Positions 1-11,749 of a DNA stretch of 64,000 bases are shown in pieces. Below the pieces are notes generated by a model, which was given only the letters and a program-made list of their open reading frames with translations, ran no database searches and was not told the DNA's origin. The position numbers were made by a program, and so were the translations under genes. Location: positions 310,001 to 374,000 of the forward strand of contig JAQFWX010000035.1 in assembly GCA_027605045.1 (NCBI GenBank), in the 5' to 3' direction. This DNA comes from Phallus indusiatus (taxonomy: Eukaryota > Basidiomycota > Agaricomycetes > Phallales > Phallaceae). The number at the start of each line of letters is the position of its first letter. The stretch's first letter is position 1.

Positions 1-21
1 TAAGAACTTGGTTAGACTAGT

Positions 22-1960
22 ATGCCTTCTACTAGTAATCCTTCTAGTCGTCCGTTGAATGCCGTTGAACAAACCATCCACAGGACAGCCGTTAACAATG
101 AAAAGAAGGTGAACGGCTTAGTATCTTTTCTACGATTAACTAACAAACATTTTATCATCCAGACTATCACACAAAAAGAGATCGATGCATTGGTTGCCGA
201 CGTGAATGTTCGCGCAGGAGCAATTAACTTTCTTCTAGCAACAGTAAACCTCGTGCTTGTACTTTTTTGGTCGCTGCATTAACAAAATGTTTTTCAAAGG
301 GTATGCTGAAGATGATGCAAGGAGATGAGATATCCTATCGAGCTGTCGCAAAGAAGGAAATGGAGATGTACGTCTTATAGCTGATCTCATCACTATAAAC
401 GATCAATTGTCTGAGGCGTTCGCTTCGATGAATATAGAAAGAAGGAGATGACAGGAGATGAGAGCATGGTCTTGAGTCACATTGAGAGTGCTGGAAATAG
501 AGGTGAGCTCATCGCGTTTTTTAAACAATCGATAGTCATCTCTTTTGACACTCTTTGAAACGTCAGGAATCTGGACGAAGCATTTGAAAGCGAAAACAGA
601 GCTACATCAGACAGTTATCACTCGGTGTATCAAATCGCTCGAACAGAAAGGGTTGATCAAGGCAGTAGACTCCGTCGAGGTGCGTTGCCGGTTTTGTGGT
701 TTTCTAATATGTATAATACTAAGCCTACGGTGCTCTATAGCATCCTACACGGAAGATGTATATGATGGCGCATTTACAACCCGCCGTTGAAGTTTCGGGT
801 GGACCATGGTACTCTGATAAAGAACTTGACACTGAATTCATCAAAATGCTTTCAAGCGCGTGTCTGCGTTTCATTCAGGAAAAGGTAGCTAATCGGATTT
901 ATACATTATCGTGTAATCATCATCTAACACTCCTTTCCTTTCAGACCTTCCCCAAAACAAAGGTCAACTCCAGTCATGCGCCGTTATACCCCGTTTCGCA
1001 CTCCACTTCATATCCTACAGCAAAGACCATACATACCTGGCTCCAAAAATCTCGACTGAGCGAACAGGAACTAAATGTCAAACATGTTGAAATGCTGCTA
1101 GACGTTCTTGTATACGATGGCCAGATTGAACGATTACCAGCATATGGAGCAAGCGGGTGGAACATGACTACAATGGACGACGACGATGAAGAAGATGACG
1201 ATGATGAATCAGACGCACAGTCAAAGAAACGTAAGAAAAAAGAAAAGGCAAAGAGTCGAGACGATAAGAAGAAGAAATCAAAGGGGAAGAAACGGTCCCG
1301 GGATGTAACGTCCAGTGAAGAGGAGGATGATTCAGAAGATGATAAACGGAAGAAGAAAAGGCGAAAGGTCAAGGGAGAAAGTGATGGCAGCGGTGAAGAT
1401 GAAGAACGTACTAAGAAGAATCGTAAACGACGGCGCGTTGTTGCTGAAAGTGAATCTTCCAACGATTCAGAGTCGGAAGAGGAGTCGGAAGAGGACAATA
1501 AGAAGAAGAAAAAGACGAAACGGTCGTCTTCAAAAGCGTCATCATCGAAATCTTTGAAAAAAAGAAAAAGTCAAAGAAACACGCTATCGACTCGGACAAC
1601 TCGGAATCAGAATCGGATTCAGATCACGACACCAACACTGACGACTCAAGCGACTCAGATTCAGATTCAAAATCGAAATCGAAGTCAAAGGCTAAACGTG
1701 CACGCCACAAAACCCGAAAGGATAAAGAAAAGGAGTATAACAATAAGACGGAACCCGACACGTCGTTCGCTGATGGAGCTGATTCGACGTATAATAGCGT
1801 GTATCGAGCTATTCGACAAGATCGCGTCAGTCTCGGATGGTCGCAAGCGCCATGTGCGCGTTGTCCTGTGTTTGACTTTTGCCATGAAAATGGGCCTGTG
1901 AATCCTACGGAGTGTGTTTATTATGGGGATTGGTTACAACAAGGGATTGCGAGTTTTTGA
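22..1960 (+). CDS. RPC34: RNA polymerase III subunit RPC34/RPC6 (winged-helix, Fe-S C-terminus), with apparent frameshift
   Basis: Subunit of the Pol III-specific RPC82/34/31 trimer that opens promoters and contacts TFIIIB. I read seven exons, with introns 109-162, 244-299, 368-437, 503-566, 680-740 and 885-944. The spliced protein shows the family blocks GIWTKHLKAKTELHQT, IKSLEQKGLIKAVDSVE and GGPWYSD, and ends with the cysteine motif CARCPVFDFCHENG...NPTEC, which holds the 4Fe-4S cluster in this family. Between the second winged helix and that motif lies a Lys/Asp/Glu/Ser-rich insertion (about 1165-1770) absent from the human protein. The last exon opens in one frame, but the C-terminal motif is in another; the switch falls at an A7 run (1557-1563), where one extra A restores a single frame. 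A poor GTCAAA intron (1570-1622) would also restore it. The identity is secure; the last-exon structure is not. Confidence 0.9.
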
Positions 1961-3148
1961 GGTATTTGGGTTTGCAGTGCTTATTATTATGGGACGCAAA
2001 ACCTGCACCGCTAATTAATATTCTGTCATTCCTAAACCTGTTGTGAGTTCGAACACCTTCGAGTTGCGCTTAGACCAGCTCTTAATTGTAATATTCCTCC
2101 GTTGTTCTCGCAGTAATCCCCTTGACTTCCTTGGCACATGCTAGATACTGAGCAGATATCCTCCCAAGCCCATCAGCGTTCAACAACAATCTCTCAGCAT
2201 GAAATTAGGCAGTCAGTTCATTCCCTTTCTGATTCTATTAGTTGAATCGGAAGGCGTCATTATACGTAACCTCATGCGAAATGACAAAACAATGCACAAA
2301 CTCCCCTTCGGAACGTTTCAAGTTTTGCAAAGCTTTCTTTATGCTTGCTCGTCGACACCGATCGGAACATAGCTGTTGAACCATGATCATAATATACAAG
2401 CAGACAGGACTGAAGGTAGACACTTTCATTCGAAAATCTCAAGGGACTATACATCGCCGGGCAGAACAGAGTGTGTCACAATGTCAAAGAATGTCTTTCA
2501 AGTAATGACATGGTGAAGTCAAGACCGTGGGATACCGAGAAAGAAAGAAAAAACAATGCACAGAAATTTTCAAACAAGCAGGCGGAACTGTATCAGCAAG
2601 AATTAAAGTGTTGGAAGGCAAGATGGTATTGCCCCAGGTAGAACTACCATATTGAAGGAACCCTCTTCAACGGCATTTGACCACGAACTGTCGCCAACTT
2701 CAGAAGCTGTCCTTTATATACGATTGGTCGGTGGTGTTTAATTGCAATATGATGTCAATCAACGGTTAGCCTCGCTGAGCGTTGATTTATCTACGTTGGA
2801 TCAAGACGCTTTTAATATTTGGTCACTATACAGCCAGCGCCTTGGAGAGGGAGCCGTGAACACGTGAACATTCATATTGATCGGGAAACGGGATACCGCG
2901 AAAATATCGTTACGTGTACAATTCTCGCAGAAGTTAGTGCGGGTCGTAGCCACGCATGCATGCACCCTATTTAGTTTGTCGGATTCTTGTTTTTCCCTTT
3001 GAAAACAACGATAATTATCAAATTAATAAAGAACAGGGCTATTAAACAGACAAAGAAGCACAAAGAGAGCCAATTAACAGTACATTAGCACGCGCATTTA
3101 ATTAGTAGAGGCTCTTCTCGAAATATATAATGAATTTCTTCAGAAACT
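1961..3148. other. Intergenic spacer, no gene recognised
   Basis: This lies between the RPC34 stop and the 3' end of the MGST3-like gene. Only short unconvincing ORFs occur, the longest on the minus strand around 2238-2454 without recognisable motifs. The right part is AT-rich and presumably holds 3' flanks. Confidence 0.6.
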
Positions 3149-3870
3149 TCAAATATGGGAACGAACGAGCTCGACTGCGGTCCAAGTAGATGTAATGAGC
3201 AAAGCTAGAGGAATGAGGTTAGACATCATACACTCGTTAGATAAAAAGCGAGCACAAACCGGCGTTAGCGAACAATGCAAATGCACCACGACCACGCTAT
3301 AACAATTGCTTAGCACTTTAAATGGCTATTTATGAACAAACCCTCACCTTTTTGGGTTCACCAGAAGAGTATCCGATAGTGTACAACACACGACCGACAA
3401 TCCACGCTGCACCAAGTCCAGCGGTAAGACGGGGAAACTTCAACCCTGACAAGAGGAGCGAAAACAATAGCTGCGGAAGAGTCTCGAGTGTGTTTTGATG
3501 GGCACCTGTTATTGCAATGTCTAGTTGTTGTACCCATCTAATCAATTGATACACGTACGTTGAGCACAGTTGAATTTTTTAGCAGCCTGTTCGTTCACGT
3601 CAACGATAGAATCGTTTTCAAGAAAGGAGAGAGACGTACAAAAGATGCAGCAGCTTCCGCTTTCTCCGCATACACTGCCATAGAAGCACATTGAGAACGA
3701 TGCAAAGAAAAGCGACACGCTCAAAATCACATACTTTGGGGATATTCGATGCCTGCTGCCTTTCGCTTTCGAGAAACGACAATAGTCTGGTATTGAGTCA
3801 CCCAGCCAGTTCCAGCTGCTGCGAGCAACACGAGAGGATACTCCTTTGGGAGAGTAAGTGTGAACGACAT
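3149..3870 (-). CDS. MAPEG-family glutathione S-transferase, MGST3-like
   Basis: Small four-helix membrane enzyme of the MAPEG family (glutathione transferase/peroxidase type), expected in ER or mitochondrial outer membrane. Six exons on the minus strand join into about 145 residues, the usual MGST3 length. The start is MSFTLTLPKEYPLVLL at 3870, followed by IEYPQMYAEKAEAAASF, AAKKFNCAQR joined to GAHQNTLE (the MAPEG FNCxQRxHxNxxE signature), then LTAGLGAAWIVGRVLYTIGY and SSGEPKK, RGRGAFALFANA and a last hydrophobic segment ending ELVRSHI. Each join keeps the frame and uses GT-AG sites. The hydrophobic stretches fit four membrane helices. The catalytic preference (leukotriene C4 synthase or peroxidase) cannot be told from sequence alone. 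Confidence 0.9.
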
Positions 3871-4159
3871 TATTGTTAAAGAGACGAGTTGTTTTGTGTT
3901 AGAGGGAGAGAGAAGAAGGTGAAGGAAGATGGAGAAACAAACATCCACGCGTTTGGTGATTGGGTTTTATACCCAAAAGAAGCTTTGCCAAGGAGGGAAG
4001 CATTGCGTGTACGTTTAGTAAGATTTTCACCACCAACAGATCTGACATATACATTCCCACGCACAACATTTTGATACCCATAACTGGTGCCTGTTGATTC
4101 ATAAGGGAAAACAAATATAATAATGTACATATTGAAAGAAAAGAAAAAAATGATTGTCC

Positions 4160-6837
4160 TCATAAGAAATTGGCAAGTTTAGCTGCAGCTTCACGAGCGT
4201 CTAATCTCCGCCTCATAGTCCCATATTGCGAAGCCTGCATACCCTGCTGCTGTTGTTGTGTATTATCAAAATGCAATGGGGATTGTCCTCCCGCGGAGGA
4301 CGAGGGCATCATCGACGCAGCTAATGGATGATGGCTACCATTCCCATTGGCTGCTCCGACCGACATGGACGCTGACGTGTTCAATCCGCCAATACCGGGA
4401 GACAGTAGCGGATCAAATCCAGATGCAGTTTGTCCATTGCCGAGACCGGAAGACGCTTGCGTATGCGTATTCGTGTGCCCGTTGTTGTTGCTGTTAATAA
4501 TCATCGACTTGGTTCCGTCTACGTGGCGGAACGAAGCAGCGTTAGCAGGCGGTGCCGTTTGTGCCGAAGAGCTTGCGAGAGTGCTGAAAGATGATGAAGA
4601 TGCTCCCATCCCACCAGCCCCAGATCGTGCAAACTGACGTACGGTCGAAGGACCCGCACCAGGTGAACTGAGAGGTGAAGCCATAGAACTAGGCCCAGTA
4701 ACAGCTGAAGGCGGGGCAGAAACAGTAGCATACATCGATGACGATGCTGTCGACTGAAGAGGATTACTGCGATTAGACGGAACTGCATCAGAAGAGGAAA
4801 GCGGCCCTTGGATAGCACTGGCCGCGACTGAACCAGTGTGCTGCGTATGAATATGAGGAAGCGTGTGTTTCGGAGGTGGTGGTAATCCCCGACTAATTTG
4901 TTGCTGTTGATCCTGTTGAAGTCGAGGAGTAACTGTCGCCTTTGGAGGAACAGTCCAGCTGCCGCTTTGCGCTTGAGGGGGCGTCAAAGGTCTAACAGCA
5001 GGTACAGTCGCAGCAACAGGCTGGCTAGGCGGCGGGGCAGGCTTTGCAGCATTGTTGAAATCAGTTCGAAGGGACTCTAGTTCACGTAACAGTTGCTTTT
5101 CGTATAAGATTGAAGACCGAGCGTTCTCAATCAGTGCCACGATAATGTCGTCCTGAGCCAACTTGGAATGTCTGTGGAGTCCCCGATGCAGATTTTGCGA
5201 GATGCCGTCTACGCGTCGTGCAAGCATTTCTTCAAATTTGGTGGCCTACACACGGTTCTCAGCGAGAAAATTTTGGAAAACATGAAACATATAAACCTCT
5301 TCTAATTCTTCCAGCGCTTCATCGACTTTATCGGGTCGTATATTAGAACTAGCCTTTAACCGTTCAATCTGACGTCGTTTATTAATAGTCGTTTTTACGG
5401 CAGCATGATGCTCTTCTAACACTGCCGCACGTTGGAGAAGTGTTTCCTAGATAATATGTATATAAATGTATTTTACAAATGCTCGTATCGTTGCAAAATA
5501 GCTACTTACTTTGGCGGATCGAGCGTTTAACCCTTGATATCCCATAGAATCACCCAATACAACACACTCGCTAATGGCCTACCATCAATGTATTAGAAAA
5601 TACAGTATTAAGATCAACATGTGTATCATACATACCTGGGCTTGGTCCAAATCGGCGGAGCTATGCCAAGCCCTTCCAAACTTTTTAAGAGCGTTCGCAA
5701 GAGGTGGGTGACTCTCGGACGTTGAAACGCTGACTAGTTTGTTGCCCATGTCCGCTTGAGCAATCGAGAGTGCTGACGCAAAGATATAAGACTTGAGAGT
5801 TTTGTTCGGTTTAGAGGATAGCACTTACATTTTCTTGCTCTTGCTAGACGGTCAACACTACGAGCTACATCGAAATAATGCGTTTCAAGTCTGGTTAACT
5901 CAAAACGTGCTCGCTGGAGATCTTCGTCTTCGTCTGGAACACCACGCTTGAGGAGACTGAATCCGGAGCTGGTTTTGCGACGTGGACGCGGAGTAGGTTG
6001 ATACTAATGAAGAATGTTAAAAAGATAAATATTTATGATTTCTTCATGCTTACACCAAAATCGCTCTCGATAAATAACCGCAGGTCTTCGTCTTGGAGTA
6101 TGAACGGGTCTTCGCATATTCTGCTGAACCAACGCTGAAGCATGTACTTCACTAGACGATCATCTAAAAAGACAATCATGAGATATATAAGTTTCCTTTA
6201 CGAGCTTCCGTACCTTCGTCGTCTGAAGGAGCGGAAGTCTGCGACAGCGGAAGAGCAGGTACGATAGTCTGGGGATTATTATGCACAATCTGTTCCGCAA
6301 ACTGCTGAAATTCATAATACGACCTTGAAATATTGCGGTACGTTTGACCCGTGAAATTCGGAAGATTAGTCTGCAATACAAGAAATCCAAATCAGAATGA
6401 GGGATCCATGAGCTTCACCAACAAGTCAGTCAAACCTACCTGCGCATCGAACTTGATAAGAATGTCGCGTCTGTTTCTGTCTAGGCCTGTTATCCGCACC
6501 CGAAGGTATGGCTCAACTCTTTCGAAAGACTGTCCGTTTGAGGCTTTGTTAGCTGACGGCGAGATTAGGCCTGGTTCTGGTTGACCGTATACTTGCGGTT
6601 CACGACCGAAAGGACCTGAAACAAGAAAAAAATAGTCGAAATAGAGAAGAAAGAACAATAAATATAGAGGAACGGACTTTTCACTGATTGAACGGAAGGT
6701 GACGGTGACACCACAAGTCCATCACTTGATGCCAATGACTGTTGTTTCGGGGTATGAGGAGGACTCCATTGAGGATTTAGGGTATCTGGAGCGACTGGAC
6801 TGCCGAATCCTGAACTTGAGCTGAGCGGGTCGTACAT
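4160..6837 (-). CDS. VPS17: Vps17, retromer sorting nexin (PX-BAR)
   Basis: Vps17 pairs with Vps5 to form the membrane-bending half of retromer, which recycles cargo from endosomes to the Golgi. The start at 6837 gives MYDPLSSSSGFGSP, then a Pro/Ser-rich N-terminus, a PX domain (RVEPYLRVRITGLDRN, DILIKFDAQ, then TNLPNFTGQTYRNISRSYYEF and NPQTIVPALPL) and a BAR-type coiled coil (SHPPLANALKKFGRAWHS, DGISQNLHRGLHRHSK, SSILYEKQLLRELESL). A Ser/Pro/Gln-rich tail of nearly 300 residues with polyglutamine follows the BAR domain and looks disordered. It shares a 297-bp divergent promoter with the SET methyltransferase on the other strand. The PX basic pocket is not typical of PI3P binding, as in other Vps17 proteins; this last point is inference. 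Confidence 0.9.
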
Positions 6838-7134
6838 CGACGTATACTACAAAGTGAATGTTATAGAGGGGACGAGGAGAGAAACGGGGGATGATCCTGA
6901 ACAGGGCGCTTATTGTGCGTGTATATGGCTCCTCCCAGAAGTCAGGCCTTGCTATTAAATGCTAATCACAATTATTTGCACGTCTGCGAATAACAATAGA
7001 CTCCTTGAAAATAAATACCAGTTATACAGCATCTTCAATAGTCGAATCCGCGTTTAACCTTCAATTGAAGAGGATCGGAGTTTCCCGCAACTGACATCCG
7101 ACGCGTTTATTTTTTCTCTCCTCGAAACAATAGG

Positions 7135-9073
7135 ATGACCCAGGATGATGAACAGACAACAGCATTCTTGAACTGGTTTGCAAAATATGGTGGTACACTC
7201 CATTCTGCTGTTGGAATCACTCAATTCCCGAAAATGGGCCGCGGTGCTGTTGCTTTGGAAGATATTGAGGTTGTTCACGTTGGCAATGGCCAGGCTTCCA
7301 GTTTCAAGTCTTAATGATCAACTCAAAACCAGATTTACAGAAAAATACTGTCCTCTTTACCTTACCACGGTCTTTGACATTATCTCTCAGAACCTGCACA
7401 CTTCCTCAAGTATTTGGTGACAAGGCATGGAAGAAACATAAATTAAACCGCGGCTGGGTTGGGTTGATTTTATGCCTACTGTGGGAAAGGGCGAATGACG
7501 AAGAAGGAAAATGGCATTATTACCTTGGTTAGGAGATGGTTGTCGTATTTTCGTTTCTATTTCTCACGTATTTCTACAGAAACACTGCCCTCAGTATTTA
7601 ACACCCCAATGTTCTGGGATCACGAAGACCTTGCCGAATTGAAAGGCACTTCAATTTATGGTCAGCTTTCTGCTTGAAGCTAAAGTGTTTGTATTGAATT
7701 TTTTTAGACAAGATTGGTAAAACACAAGCAGAGGACGATTATAACGAGGTGCTGATCCCTGCTATCAAAGTCAGTACTTAGCGTATCGTTCCGGTTCTCA
7801 AATTTGACCTCGTTTGGCAGACTCGTCCGGATCTTTTTGATCCGAATTTGTTGTCTACGCATTATTCTCTTGAACAATATCATCTAATGGGAAGTCGCAT
7901 CCTATCTAGAAGTTTTCATGTAGAGGAGGAAGACCTTGACGGTGACGAGGAAGAGGAAGAGGAAGAGGAAGACGAAGGTGAAACGGTCCCGGAGTCCCAT
8001 GTGGCTGAAGATGAAATGGACCAAGATGTGGATGATAACAACGACGAGGATGAAGATGATGTGGACTACGATAGTGACGAAGAAAATCCCGCTGATGTAG
8101 CAATGGTACCCATGGCAGATATACTAAATGCGCGGTATAAATCCGAAAACGTAAATTTGCGTATGCCGGCTCAAAAGCAAATTTGACCACATTTTTTTCC
8201 CATAGGCTAAATTGAACTACGAATCCAGGAATCTAGAAATGATTGCTACAAGAGATATTAAAAAGGGCGAACAGATTGTAAGCCACTGTTTTTAGCACTC
8301 TAGCATCTAATAACCTTTTCATGTTTTAGTTTAATACCTACGGCGACCCTCCTAATTCAGATTTACTGCGTCGCTACGGACATGTAGATCTATTAGAGTT
8401 AAATGACGGTTCTGTTGGAAACCCAGGCGATGTCGTGGAAATCCGAGCCGATCTCGTCGTTGATGCTTTCAAGCAAGTGAAGGTCACAGATCAGAAGATA
8501 TACGAGCGGATTGATTGGTGGTTAAATATGGGGGACGAGTATGTGGCCGATTTCTTTCTAAAGTTACCATTTAACCTGATGGTATAAAGCGTATTCAATT
8601 TCGGAATGGATGACGGTGAAATAAAGACACCCGGGGAGCTGATTTCTTTCATTCGCGTACTTATAATGCCTGATGCTGAGTGGACAAAGACTCAGTCCAA
8701 GGGAAAAATACCCAAATCAAAGATGGATTCAGAGGTAGTTGACATTTTGAAGAAAACATTGGAGCTGCGGTTAAAGCAATACCAAACAACATTGGAGGTA
8801 AACGTTGATCTATGAAAAACATGCATTAAAGTCATGTTGAATGTTTATACTGCGTTATAGGAAGACCAGAGCTTACTTCGGACCGAAATGTCGGAAAATA
8901 AACGACTCGCTGTTGTAGTGCGCATGGGAGAGAAAAGGATGCTGCACATCGCTTTAAAGACGTTGTCATTGACAGCAGAAGCTAATCCTGGAACAGATAC
9001 CCGCAAAACTCAAAAACGAGTTTCCAGTAACTCTGTCGAGCGGGATGTTCGTAAAGTACCGAAAAAACGGTGA
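7135..9073 (+). CDS. RKM4: SET-domain lysine methyltransferase, RKM4/SETD6 type
   Basis: Protein-lysine methyltransferase of the split-SET class. Yeast Rkm4 methylates ribosomal protein L42; human SETD6 methylates RelA and other targets. The start ATG at 7135 begins MTQDDEQTTAFLNWF, then GITQFPKMGRGAVAL (N-SET with the G-x-G cofactor contact). The post-insert SET core reads VPMADILNARY, then LNYESRNLEMIATRDIKKGE and FNTYGDPPNSDLLRRYG, matching the AdoMet/lysine pocket with its terminal YG and LLRRYG. A Rubis-substrate-type helical C-terminal domain ends in a Lys/Arg-rich tail. An acidic Asp/Glu loop (about 7920-8095) sits inside the SET region. Several short introns interrupt the gene. Which protein is methylated is not visible; the YGDPPNS signature favours Rkm4. 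Confidence 0.85.
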
Positions 9074-9332
9074 ATTTGATTTTCGTCGTATCAATTCAGC
9101 CTGTATTACCGTACACTGCTTTGCGCCTTTTACAAAGCCAATCCAGATCCAAATGTCGCCGAGCAGTGATATTACCGAGACTCTTAGTAAACCACTTTAA
9201 ACCATCAAATAATAATGATAGTTAGTAAGACGCATCGTCAGCAGGTTCACGGTGCAACTTGAAATCCGGAGATGCCGAAAGCAGTAGCGCTTGAAGCGCC
9301 CACTAACTTGAACATCTTTCGTCGTCACCACC

Positions 9333-10959
9333 ATGTCCGTTTTGACTGAGTCGCAGAACATACAACCATTATTTACATGTATATCATGTTCTATAGGGTT
9401 CATGACAGCAGAGGATCAGAGTAAGTTGTTCATTTTTTTTATTTGCGCACTTACTTAACATCGTAAAGGAACCCATTACCGGTCAGACCATCACCGGTAT
9501 AATATGAAGGTATATTCTCCAGTATATTGTTTTATTGTAGATCTGAACACATATAACCAGCGACGTATTGCTTCATTACCTCCGATCAGTGCGAGTGTAT
9601 TTAACGAAAAGGTGTTAACACGCCGAGCGGAAACCGCGGTTACAACTGCACCCAAGGGAGCTACTTGCGAAGTTTGCAAGTAAGAACTTGTTCTAGCTTC
9701 ATAACATTCTCCATTGACTAATTGACGTAACATCTCATTTTCATTAGTAAAACCTACTCCACCGAGAATGCCTATCGTTCGCACCTTCTCTCAAAAAAGC
9801 ACAAAGAAACCGAAATCAAAATGCAGAACAACCCCCGGTCAGAAAAGGAAAAGGGGTTGGAAGCTAGTGAGGTTGTTTCTGAGCCACAAGAACTCCCGAC
9901 CGTCGTTACACAGGCTGATGTCGAGCCGTCAACTGTGAGTTCGGATTTGAAAACCACTCAAGAGGAAGAACGTGACGAGCGTCCCGAAGAAGAGGAGGAG
10001 GAAGAAGTAAACGATTCAATTGATGCGAAGATTGCTGCCTCACGGCGTCCATTGGATTCAAATTCATGTCTATTCTGTCCTCACCAATCGAGTTCGCTTG
10101 AGCTTTCACTGGAACATATGACACGACAACACTCGTTTTTTATCCCCGACATCGATTATTTACGGGATACAGAAGGCTTATTGGCATACTTAGGAGAAAA
10201 AGTGGTTATTAAAAATATCTGCCTTTATTGCAACACCAGAAGTCGGGAGTTCCGTTCTAAAGATGCTGTTTGGAAGCATATGACTGATAAGAGTCACTGC
10301 AAAATTGCTTACGATACCCAGAAGGATCGATTAGAGATCTCTGACTTTTACGATTTTTCTTCAAGTTATCCGGACGCCGCTAAACAAAATTCGAGAAGCC
10401 GACAGAAAGCAAGTGTAGTCGTAGTCAAGGGGGAGGAGGGGGACGATAGTGATTGGGAGGATGTGGAAGACGATGGTACCGAAGAGGTGACATCAGATGA
10501 AGAAAATGTGGAAGAATTACCTCGGGGTCAAATTACATATGGGGATTCGGAATATGAGTTGGTGTTACCGTCAGGAGCTCGCATTGGTCATCGCTCTTTA
10601 CAGCGTTACTATGCGCAATCTTTTTCGTCATACCGACCTCCCACTGAGAATCCCAATTCTGGAGCAGCCATAGTCCGTCGGTTGCTGACAGATAAACAGT
10701 CGGATTTGATTCCTGTTAAAGGAGGGTTTGGCGCGTTTGGTTCTGGTACGCAAGTCATAAAAGCCCGTAATCGTGGTGAAGCGCGTGAGGCCGGCCGTCA
10801 TATACGCGAACATCGCGACCAGAAGCGTAAAGAAGATTACAAGACTCGCGTGGCATTCGTTCATAACCATCAAAAACACTTCCGCGATCCTTTGTTACAG
10901 GTATGTTTCTGGTAGTTTTTACTCATCATGTTCAAGCGGTTGATGTACGTTGATAGTGA
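9333..10959 (+). CDS. REI1: REI1/ZNF622, cytoplasmic 60S ribosome maturation factor
   Basis: C2H2 protein that works on late cytoplasmic pre-60S particles, helping Arx1 release and checking the peptide exit tunnel. The start at 9333 gives MSVLTESQNIQPLFTCISC. An intron after EDQ joins to RTHYRSDHHRYNMK, the usual ZNF622 first finger; the second finger carries ATCEVCNKTYSTENAYRSHL. Further motifs are CLFCPHQ...HMTRQHSFFIPD, ICLYCNTRSREFRSKDAVWK and the C-terminal block LPSGARIGHRSLQRYYAQ and HFRDPLLQ. An acidic linker separates the finger pairs. The final intron (10901-10956) splits the gene right after the CAG for the last Gln, so the last exon would begin with TGA. Without that splice the protein gains only VCFW. 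It is convergent with the ERT1-like gene. Confidence 0.92.
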
Positions 10960-11749
10960 AAGCTGAATATCACCAACAAGTCTCTCCGTTCGGTCCGGGA
11001 GTTTGTTTTTCTTTAAAACTTATTAATTTCGACTATTGTAGAAATGATGCAAAAACCGAGGGGACTTCGGTTCAAATATACAAATTTACTTGTCGTAGTC
11101 GTCATAACCCAACTGCGGAGGGCTTTCTGATCAACCTGAACGTTCGATTGCATGCAGGAGCTGGATACCGAGGAGTTCAATTTCGAAGAAGGGACAACAT
11201 AATTACGATTCCCAAGTCTCATGGACCCCGGATTCTGTTTCTAGCCTCAAACCGATTACATAGCTCAACGATTTTCAGTCTTTTGCAGAAGATAGCCGGT
11301 GTGGCTGAGGGCGCGCGGTCTGAACCTTCCGAATTTGAGATTTCATTATTGAGAATCGGGAAGGATGTTTGAGGAAATGAATACTTGATCTTCCATGAAC
11401 CTGCACCTGAGCATTCTCAAGTCGTTGACCTCGGAAAACTGATTCTCACGTGGCACCCACGTGGAATTAGTGTGTCAGATTCAGAACGTAAAATCTTCGC
11501 ACAGCCGCAGCTTGCTACGCTTTTAAGAATAATTCTCTCTCAAGGGATAAAGTTCAAGCGGGGGTTTCTGTTCATCTTTGGTTCCATTACATTTGAAAAG
11601 AGATACAACAGGTACAGCACTTCAGCGTATATAACCATAAGTGGCAACACGAAATAACATAATAAACGAAAGCAGAAGAAAAAATCATTAATTAATCAAG
11701 GGAATGTGGGTAAAAAAAAAAGAAAAATCAATGTAAATCGGAAAGTAGG
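10960..11749. other. Convergent 3' spacer with an unassigned 140-codon ORF
   Basis: This lies between the convergent ends of REI1 and the ERT1-like gene. A plus-strand ORF (10950-11372) and a second one (11385-11657) have no motif I recognise and no evident intron-aided extension, so I do not call a gene. The stretch near 11640-11740 is A-rich, as expected for 3' ends. Confidence 0.5.

Noticed and set aside
974..1498. 174-codon minus-strand ORF opposite RPC34
   Set aside because: Ser/Phe/Arg-rich mirror of the Lys/Asp/Glu insertion in the sense strand; a shadow of low-complexity coding DNA.
1523..1576. Short intron to explain the RPC34 frame change
   Set aside because: GT-AG pairs starting at 1523 all give lengths divisible by three (42, 48, 54) and so do not change the frame.
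10950..11372. 140-codon plus-strand ORF after REI1
   Set aside because: No motif, lies in the convergent 3' spacer and overlaps the REI1 stop; no intron-supported extension found.
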